DNA from: Christensenellaceae bacterium
GTDB taxonomy: Bacteria; Bacillota; Clostridia; Christensenellales; Aristaeellaceae
DNA: 11,571 nucleotides
Direction: 5' to 3'
Assembly (NCBI GenBank): GCA_017881705.1
Contig: JADGQP010000045.1
Location: 1 to 11,571 of the forward strand
The position numbers and the translations under genes were made by a program. This document shows, in pieces, positions 5,886-11,571 of this stretch. The notes beneath the pieces are model-generated. The model was not told where the DNA came from. It did not search any database and was given only the letters and a program-made list of their open reading frames with translations. Within the stretch, counting starts at the first letter, position 1, and every line of letters starts with the position of its first letter.

Positions 5886-6495
5886 CGTTCGCCGACTTAA
5901 ATGCAGCGAAACGCTTGCGGCGCATGACCGGGCCTACGCGGGCTTTGGTATTTCTCTGGCAGGAATGGACGAGGCAGGCCGCGGCCCCCTGTTCGGGCCG
6001 GTGGCGGCAGGGTGCGTGGTAATGCCTGGTACGCCGATCCTTCCTTGGGTGGACGACAGTAAAAAACTGTCGCCTGCGCGGCGCGAGGAGGTATACGAAC
6101 AGATTATGGCCATTGCACTTTACGCAAACGTGGGCGAGGCCAGCGCATTGGAGATCGACGAGATCAACATTCTGCAGGCTACGCGCCTGGCCATGCGCCG
6201 CGCGGCGGAAAACGCGCCCGCGACCCTGTGCCTGGTGGACGCGGTGACGGGGCTAACGCTTCCCTTTCCGACCGAGCCGATTATCCACGGGGACGCGCTC
6301 AGCTATTCCATCGCCGCGGCCAGCATCGTTGCCAAGGTGACGCGGGACCGGCAGATACGCGAGCTGGCAAGGCTTTACCCGCTCTACGGACTGGAACGCA
6401 ACATGGGTTACGGCACGGCGGAGCATATTGCGGCTATCAAGCAATACGGCGCCTGCCCGCAGCATCGCCGCACGTTCATCGGAAAATGGATTTGA
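5872..6495 (+). CDS. rnhB: Ribonuclease HII
   Basis: A 207-residue protein that cleaves the RNA strand of RNA/DNA hybrids and starts removal of misincorporated ribonucleotides. All four acidic active-site residues are visible: D33 and E34 in GMDEAGRGPLFGPV, D123 in CLVDAV, and D141 in IIHGDALSYSIAAASI, with the same 18-residue spacing between the last two as in E. coli. DDSKKLS (61-67) and AKVTRDR (154-160) are further family signatures. The start is TTG 5872, inside the last codons of rbgA; AAAGGAGG at 5854-5861 lies 10 nt upstream and supports it. The pairing with rbgA is common in Firmicutes. The next gene starts 19 nt after the stop. Confidence 0.96.
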   Translation: MNATDVRRLKCSETLAAHDRAYAGFGISLAGMDEAGRGPLFGPVAAGCVVMPGTPILPWVDDSKKLSPARREEVYEQIMAIALYANVGEASALEIDEINILQATRLAMRRAAENAPATLCLVDAVTGLTLPFPTEPIIHGDALSYSIAAASIVAKVTRDRQIRELARLYPLYGLERNMGYGTAEHIAAIKQYGACPQHRRTFIGKWI

Positions 6496-6514
6496 AGTCG
6501 GGGTGGCATGGAAG

Positions 6515-9500
6515 ATGGTAAAACGGATCGGATGCCTGCTCCTTACGCTGCTGATGGTCGGCCTTTTTTCAGGTTTTGCGCTGGCCGACGGGGACAACCT
6601 GCTAACTAATGGCGGGTTTGAAAATGTCAACGCCGCTGGTGAGCCGGACAACTGGTACACAAGCGCCTACCGCACTCAGGAAGGCTACACGCGTTTTGAG
6701 ATTACCTCGGAAAAAGCGCATTCCGGCCAATACAGCGCCAAAATCACCAACGCCAACCTGAACGACGCTCGCTATGTCTGCACTCTCGCGGTCAAGCCCG
6801 AAACGTATTACCGTGTTTCGGGCTATATCTATGTGGATTCCATGGAGGATGCGGGCAACGGCGCGAACCTTGCCGTGGAAGACGTGTACGCGTTTTCCGA
6901 TAGAGTTTATGATACCCAGGGCGAGTGGAAGTACGTGGAATGGTATGGCGAAACGAAAGCCGGCCAAAACCAGGTGCAGCTGGATGTGCGCGTGGGCGGC
7001 TATGGCGCGGAGAGCCAGGGCATCGCTTATTTTGACGATATTTCCGTGCAGCAGTTGGATTCGCTGCCTTCCGGCGTTACGGCGTCGCAATGGTATACGC
7101 TGGACAGCGGCAACAACGCGAACGCCTCGCAGGACGATGCTTCCGGCCCGCATAAAAGCACGCTGCTGTTTGTGCTGCTGGCGGTCGCGTTTCTGATCCT
7201 GGTGGCGATCGGCGCGCGGGAACTGCTGGGCGGAGAGCTGCTGGGCAGCGAGCCGCTTTCCACGCGGCAGACAAAACTGACGCTCGTACTGTTCGGGCTC
7301 GGGCTGTTGGGTGCGTTTATCTTACGCCTGATACTGGGCGCTAACGTGCAGGGTTATCAGGTAGATATGAACTGCTTTTCTGCCTGGAGCCTGCGCATGG
7401 CGGAAACCGGCCCCACGGGTTTTTACGCGCCGGATTATTTCTGCGATTATCCGCCCGGGTACATGCTGCTATTGTGGCCGGTCGGGCTGTTGATACGGGC
7501 GATCGGTTACGCGGATTCTCCGTCGATCCGCCTGCTGGTAAAAATGATCCCCATTGTATGCGATATGGCCGTGGCGATCGCGCTGTTCGCGTACGCCAAA
7601 AAACGCCTGCCCATCAAGGCTGCGGCGTTCGTTTCGCTGTTGTTCGCGTTTAACCCCGCGGCATTGGTAAACGGCGCGGGGTGGGGGCAGGTGGACTCGG
7701 TATTGCTGCTGTTTATCCTTTTTGCCACCGTTGCCGCCATGGAGAAAAACTGGAAAGCGGCGCTGCCCCTGTACATTGTGGCCATACTGATGAAACCCCA
7801 GGCGCTGTTGTTTGCGCCTGTCGCGGGTGTGTGGCTCATCCTTTCGCTGGTTACGGATCGGGGAAACGGGCGAAAAGCGCAATGGAAAAGCGTTCGCCAG
7901 GGGCTTGTGATCGGGGCTGTGTGCGCGCTGGCAATCATCGTGCCCTTCTCGGTTAAGCAAAGCGATTCCCTGTGGCTCGTGAAACTCTATCAAAGCACGC
8001 TCTCCTCCTATAATTACGCGTCGCTCAACACCGCCAACCTGATGTATCTTCTTGGCGGCAACTGGTCGCCTCTTTCGGAAGATATCGGTGCGGTTCGCGT
8101 GCTCTCCGCTTGGATTCCAGCTGTCTCAGGCGTGCTGTTGTTAGCCGTCGCCGTGTGGACGGGTAGGCTGTACCGCGGCGCGGCTGAATATACCCAGCGG
8201 CTTAAAACGCTTACCGCCAAACTTCGCGCACGCGAGGGCGCGGGCGGGAACGGGCGCGCGGCGCTGCTTACGGCGCTTTGCCTGCTGTTTGGGCTGGCAT
8301 TTATGGTTTCCGCGCTCTTCCCGTGCACGTTCCAAAGCTACGGCACCACCTGGATGGTGTTCGTGTACGTTTTCGCGCTTGCGTATTTGCTGGCGGCCAA
8401 TACTGCCGATGCGCTGCCTTTTTCCATGGCGCTGATGCTGATCGGCATTTATGTGTTGGGGCTGAAGGTGCACGAACGTTACCTGTTCGCGGCGCTGGCG
8501 CTGCTACCGCTGGGCTACGTGCGCACGCGGGATAAACGCCTGCTGTGGCTGTGCGCGGGCCTGTCGGTCACCACGTTTATCAACACCGCGATCGTGCTGG
8601 ACAATTCCATCCTGTTCGGCGCGGCAATGGGGCATTTGAACCAGGACACTTATGCGCTCAACATGACGCTGGGCGTGCTCAACGTGCTGCTGTGCGCCTA
8701 CGCGGGGTTCATTGCCTTCACCGGCCCCGTATCCCAGCCGAAAGATGGGCAGGCGGCAGCGCGCCATATCACACAAAAGACGGACGATTGCTTCCGCAAC
8801 GATCTGCTGCGCCCTAAGGATGCGCGCCTGCACCTAACGGGGCGCGATTGGCTGATTATGGGCGTAACGATGGTGCTGTATTCGGCGCTTACGTTTACCA
8901 ACCTGGGCAGTTTTAAGGCTCCGCAAACCGCGTGGGTCGCCACCGCCGATAACGAGCAGGTGGTGCTGGAGCTTAACCAGGCGCAGACATTCAAACTTCT
9001 GTACTACGCGGGCGTCAGCTACAACGATTTTTCCGTGGCTGTCAGTTCCGACGGCGTTACCTGGTCGCAGGAGTATCCCTGCCAGATGCGCGAAGGGCTG
9101 TGTTACCGCTGGAACTACGCCGTTACCAGCGCCACCGACAGCGACGGCAACGTAACCTACAGCGATAACAATTCCGATAATTTGCTGTGGCTTACGGGCA
9201 AATACCTGCGGATCAACGCCGATACCGCCGGCCTGAACCTTTGGGAAGTCCTGCTGCGCTCCGAAACGGGCGAGACTATACCGCTTACCCTCGTATCGCA
9301 TACCGGCGCCAAGGATGTGCTGGAAACCGGCAAACCGCCCGAAAACCTGATCGACGAGCAGGATACGCTGGAAGGCGAGCCCGGCTGGTTTAACGGCACG
9401 TATTTTGACGAAATTTACCACGCACGCACGGCGTACGAACACCTGCACGGAATCGCCCCGTATGAAACCACGCACCCGCCGCTGGGCAAGCTGATTATGT

Positions 9501-10741
9501 CGGTAGGCATCGCCATTTTCGGCATGACGCCTTTTGGCTGGCGCTTCATGGGCGCGCTGACGGGCGTGCTGATGCTGCCCGCGCTGTACCTGCTGGCCAA
9601 ACAGCTGACCAAACGGCGCGATATGGCAACGTTTGCGATGCTTCTGTTTTCGCTGGATCTGATGCATTTTACGCAAACCCGCATCGCCACCATCGACAGC
9701 TTCCCTGTGCTGTTTATCCTCTTATCGGTATTGTGCATGACGCGTTACCTGCAAACGGACGTGTACGCCCTGCCTATGGGCGTAACCGCGCGTACAAAGC
9801 CGCGCGTGTGGAACAGCGCTTACCTGCGTACGCTGGTACCCCTTGCGCTGAGCGGGCTGTTTATGGGGCTGTCCATCGCCAGCAAGTGGATCGGGCTGTA
9901 TTCGGCAGTTGGGTTGGCAGCGCTGTTCCTCGTGGCGATTTACCGGCAGTTCCGCACGGGACTCGTAGCCTACGATGTGGATACGGACCATGGTCTTTCG
10001 CCCGCGCAGAAACTGCGCGCGGTCTGGGCGCGTGAACTGACGATTAAGCGTATTCTGGTTACCTGTGGGTGCTGTGTACTCTTCTTCGTCGCCATACCGG
10101 CGTTGATTTACTACCTGAGCTACATTCCGTACCTGTCCCCGACGGGGCCGGTGACAATCGATCGGATCGTGAAGGCACAAATCAGCATGTACGACTACCA
10201 AAGCACACCGGGCTTGGGGATGGATCACCCGTTCTATTCACCCTGGTGGCAATGGCCGCTGATTCTCAAGCCAATGTGGTTTAACCAGGATAAGTTTGAG
10301 CCCGCGGGCTGGGCCAGCACCATTATGTGCATGGGCAACCCGCTGATCTACTACGTTGGCGCGCTGTGCATGGTCATCGTGTTTGCGCTGCTCGTTCGCA
10401 AATACCTGAGTTTCCGCGGCGGGCTGCGCCTCAGGCAGGGCGACGGGGATTTGACGTTGCCAGTGATTGTTGTGGGTTTCTGCGCGCAGTACCTGCCGTG
10501 GGTGCTGGTGCCGCGCTCCATGTACATGTACCATTACTTTGCCAGCGTTCCGTTTATCATTCTGGCGACAATGTTTATTTTCAACCTGCTGCGCGACTCC
10601 AAATGGAAAACACGCGCATTGGTAATCTACGTGATCCTGTCGGCGGTGTTTTTCGCCATGTTCTTCCCGTACGCGTCCGGCCTGTTGACGCCAACCTGGT
10701 ACCTGGATTGGCTTAAATGGTTTTCCAAGCTATACTATTAA
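6515..10741 (+). CDS. Double GT-C glycosyltransferase fusion (Gpi18-like plus PMT/GT39) with carbohydrate-binding and discoidin-like domains
   Basis: A 1408-residue envelope protein. The start is ATG 6515, with GGGGTGG upstream and a signal peptide immediately after (MVKRIGCLLLTLLMVGLFSG, cleavage likely after ALA at 24). Residues 28-180 resemble a CBM4/9-like jelly roll (NLLTNGGFEN to YFDDISV). A membrane helix follows at 215-234. Residues 250-735 form a multispan GT-C unit of Gpi18/COG5542 type: YQVDMNCFSAW (281-291), YPPGY (312-316) and HERYLF (653-658). After a cytosolic linker and a helix at 778-796, residues 800-935 look like a discoidin-like beta domain. Residues 955-1408 form a PMT (GT39) unit: FDEIYHA (964-970), HPPLGK (987-992), SKWIGL (1123-1128) and PRSMYMYHY (1333-1341). 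Both units should transfer sugars from polyprenyl-phosphate donors outside the membrane; sugar and acceptor are unknown. It probably belongs to the rbgA-rnhB transcript. Confidence 0.88.
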   Translation: MVKRIGCLLLTLLMVGLFSGFALADGDNLLTNGGFENVNAAGEPDNWYTSAYRTQEGYTRFEITSEKAHSGQYSAKITNANLNDARYVCTLAVKPETYYRVSGYIYVDSMEDAGNGANLAVEDVYAFSDRVYDTQGEWKYVEWYGETKAGQNQVQLDVRVGGYGAESQGIAYFDDISVQQLDSLPSGVTASQWYTLDSGNNANASQDDASGPHKSTLLFVLLAVAFLILVAIGARELLGGELLGSEPLSTRQTKLTLVLFGLGLLGAFILRLILGANVQGYQVDMNCFSAWSLRMAETGPTGFYAPDYFCDYPPGYMLLLWPVGLLIRAIGYADSPSIRLLVKMIPIVCDMAVAIALFAYAKKRLPIKAAAFVSLLFAFNPAALVNGAGWGQVDSVLLLFILFATVAAMEKNWKAALPLYIVAILMKPQALLFAPVAGVWLILSLVTDRGNGRKAQWKSVRQGLVIGAVCALAIIVPFSVKQSDSLWLVKLYQSTLSSYNYASLNTANLMYLLGGNWSPLSEDIGAVRVLSAWIPAVSGVLLLAVAVWTGRLYRGAAEYTQRLKTLTAKLRAREGAGGNGRAALLTALCLLFGLAFMVSALFPCTFQSYGTTWMVFVYVFALAYLLAANTADALPFSMALMLIGIYVLGLKVHERYLFAALALLPLGYVRTRDKRLLWLCAGLSVTTFINTAIVLDNSILFGAAMGHLNQDTYALNMTLGVLNVLLCAYAGFIAFTGPVSQPKDGQAAARHITQKTDDCFRNDLLRPKDARLHLTGRDWLIMGVTMVLYSALTFTNLGSFKAPQTAWVATADNEQVVLELNQAQTFKLLYYAGVSYNDFSVAVSSDGVTWSQEYPCQMREGLCYRWNYAVTSATDSDGNVTYSDNNSDNLLWLTGKYLRINADTAGLNLWEVLLRSETGETIPLTLVSHTGAKDVLETGKPPENLIDEQDTLEGEPGWFNGTYFDEIYHARTAYEHLHGIAPYETTHPPLGKLIMSVGIAIFGMTPFGWRFMGALTGVLMLPALYLLAKQLTKRRDMATFAMLLFSLDLMHFTQTRIATIDSFPVLFILLSVLCMTRYLQTDVYALPMGVTARTKPRVWNSAYLRTLVPLALSGLFMGLSIASKWIGLYSAVGLAALFLVAIYRQFRTGLVAYDVDTDHGLSPAQKLRAVWARELTIKRILVTCGCCVLFFVAIPALIYYLSYIPYLSPTGPVTIDRIVKAQISMYDYQSTPGLGMDHPFYSPWWQWPLILKPMWFNQDKFEPAGWASTIMCMGNPLIYYVGALCMVIVFALLVRKYLSFRGGLRLRQGDGDLTLPVIVVGFCAQYLPWVLVPRSMYMYHYFASVPFIILATMFIFNLLRDSKWKTRALVIYVILSAVFFAMFFPYASGLLTPTWYLDWLKWFSKLYY

Positions 10742-10768
10742 CCCGGGCGGCAGAAATGAGGGTTGCTT

Positions 10769-11571
10769 TTGCTGGCTAGAACCGTTTCCGGCGGGCTGGA
10801 GGGCGTTCACGGTTTTTTGGTGGAGGTGGAAGCCTGTATCAGCAACGGGCTGATCGGTTTCGACGTGGTCGGGCTGCCAAGCATAGCCGTGAAGGAAAGC
10901 CGCGACCGTATCCATGCGGCCATCCAGAACAGCGGCTATCCCTGGCCGATGAAAAAGCTGATCGTGAACCTTGCGCCGGCGGATGTGCGTAAAGAAGGCA
11001 CCAGCCTTGAGCTGGCTATTGCGGTGGCGCTGCTGGCGGCGCAAAAACCGGCGGATTTTTCGGAACTTACGCAAACGCTGCTGTTAGGCGAGCTTTCGCT
11101 TCACGGGGAGCTGATGCCCATCCATGGCGCGCTCTCGATGGTGCTAACGGCGCGCTCGGCTGGTTTGCGGCAGATTGTGCTGCCGGAAGGCAACGCGCGC
11201 GAGGTGGAATGCCTGGGCGATCTGCGCGTGTACCCGGCACGCACGCTTCGGGAAGCGGTGGAGCACCTGACGGGGGAACACCCGATACAGCCGCTGACAC
11301 AGATACCCTATGAAAAATTGCTGGAGGAACAGGAAACCGAAAGCGACCTGAAATTTGTGAGGGGTCAAAAAATCGCGCGCAAGGCGCTGGAAGTGGCGGC
11401 TGCGGGCGGGCATAACCTGATGATGGTGGGCGTGCCCGGAAGCGGTAAGACCATGTTGGCGCGTTGTCTGCCGGGGATACTGCCGCCGCTGTCCTACGAG
11501 GAGGCGCTGGAAACCACCTGTATCCATTCCGCCGCGGGGGAACTGCCACGCGAGGCGAGTCTGATGACCCG
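10769..11571 (+). CDS. comM: ComM/YifB family AAA+ ATPase (Mg-chelatase-like), 5' portion
   Basis: The first 267 codons are present; the gene runs off the right edge (family length is about 510 residues). The start is TTG 10769, giving (M)LARTVSGGLEGV, which aligns with the family start MLAKVYS; GAGGG at 10758-10762 lies 6 nt upstream. The nearby ATG at 10756 is in another frame and soon stops. Residues 1-170 are the N-terminal ChlI-type domain (VEVEACISNGLIGFDVVGLP, VKESRDRIHAAIQNSG, VNLAPADVRKEGTSLEL). The AAA+ domain begins near 195, with Walker A GVPGSGKT at 221-228. In Proteobacteria ComM is a helicase aiding branch migration during natural transformation; the role in Firmicutes is less clear. 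It lies 27 nt after the glycosyltransferase gene, so it is probably in the same operon. Confidence 0.94.
   Translation, partial: MLARTVSGGLEGVHGFLVEVEACISNGLIGFDVVGLPSIAVKESRDRIHAAIQNSGYPWPMKKLIVNLAPADVRKEGTSLELAIAVALLAAQKPADFSELTQTLLLGELSLHGELMPIHGALSMVLTARSAGLRQIVLPEGNAREVECLGDLRVYPARTLREAVEHLTGEHPIQPLTQIPYEKLLEEQETESDLKFVRGQKIARKALEVAAAGGHNLMMVGVPGSGKTMLARCLPGILPPLSYEEALETTCIHSAAGELPREASLMT

Noticed and set aside
6428..6514. Upstream TTG extension of the glycosyltransferase gene
   Set aside because: The extension overlaps rnhB and puts 29 charged residues before an obvious signal peptide. ATG 6515 follows a G-rich ribosome site and begins the signal peptide directly.
8834..9676. 280-codon open frame on the minus strand
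   Set aside because: It is antisense to the glycosyltransferase fusion, has no recognisable motif, and shows the Arg/Gln/His bias of a shadow frame.
1..11571. Defence system, prophage, CRISPR array or transposon
   Set aside because: All genes are housekeeping, regulatory or envelope genes; no direct-repeat array, transposase or nuclease cassette was seen on either strand.

Overview
The window looks like chromosomal DNA of an anaerobic Firmicute (Clostridia sensu lato) with a fairly GC-rich genome. The evidence is an AdhE-type fermentation gene behind Rex-like operators, A/G-rich Shine-Dalgarno sites, Firmicutes-style housekeeping genes (ybaB-recR, rbgA-rnhB, comM/yifB), and heavy use of TTG start codons (4 of 10 genes). 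The species cannot be named from this sequence. No mobile element, CRISPR array, tRNA, rRNA or prophage gene was seen.

Left block (1-1302, minus strand): the first 53 codons of adhE run off the left edge. Upstream is a control region with a predicted promoter and two 18-bp Rex-like palindromes, one lying on the -10 box. Next comes a complete LysR-type regulator with a consensus -10 box. Its promoter faces the promoter of the first plus-strand gene, and a short perfect palindrome lies between them.

Middle block (1459-4661, plus strand): a DUF4097-type beta-repeat protein with no visible membrane anchor, then ybaB/ebfC and recR (3 nt apart), then rmuC. These last three are nucleoid/DNA-repair genes. 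A GC-rich hairpin overlaps the recR stop codon and may tune readthrough into rmuC. The 279-nt gap 4662-4940 holds no convincing gene, but it holds a possible terminator-like fold, a predicted promoter and a hairpin-containing leader.

Right block (4941-11571, plus strand): rbgA (50S assembly GTPase) overlaps rnhB (RNase HII). A 4.2-kb gene follows 19 nt later and encodes a 1408-residue envelope protein: signal peptide, jelly-roll carbohydrate-binding-like domain, a first GT-C glycosyltransferase unit (Gpi18/COG5542-like), a discoidin-like beta domain, and a second GT-C unit of the protein O-mannosyltransferase (PMT, GT39) family. A partial comM/yifB AAA+ gene starts 27 nt after it and runs off the right edge. 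The tight spacing suggests that rbgA, rnhB, the glycosyltransferase and comM are co-transcribed from a promoter near 4796-4824.

The most unusual item is the double GT-C fusion, inserted where a small yraN-like gene often sits between rnhB and comM. Next in interest are the paired Rex-like operators, the 18-bp repeat tail of RbgA together with its altered G4 motif, and the structured rbgA leader.
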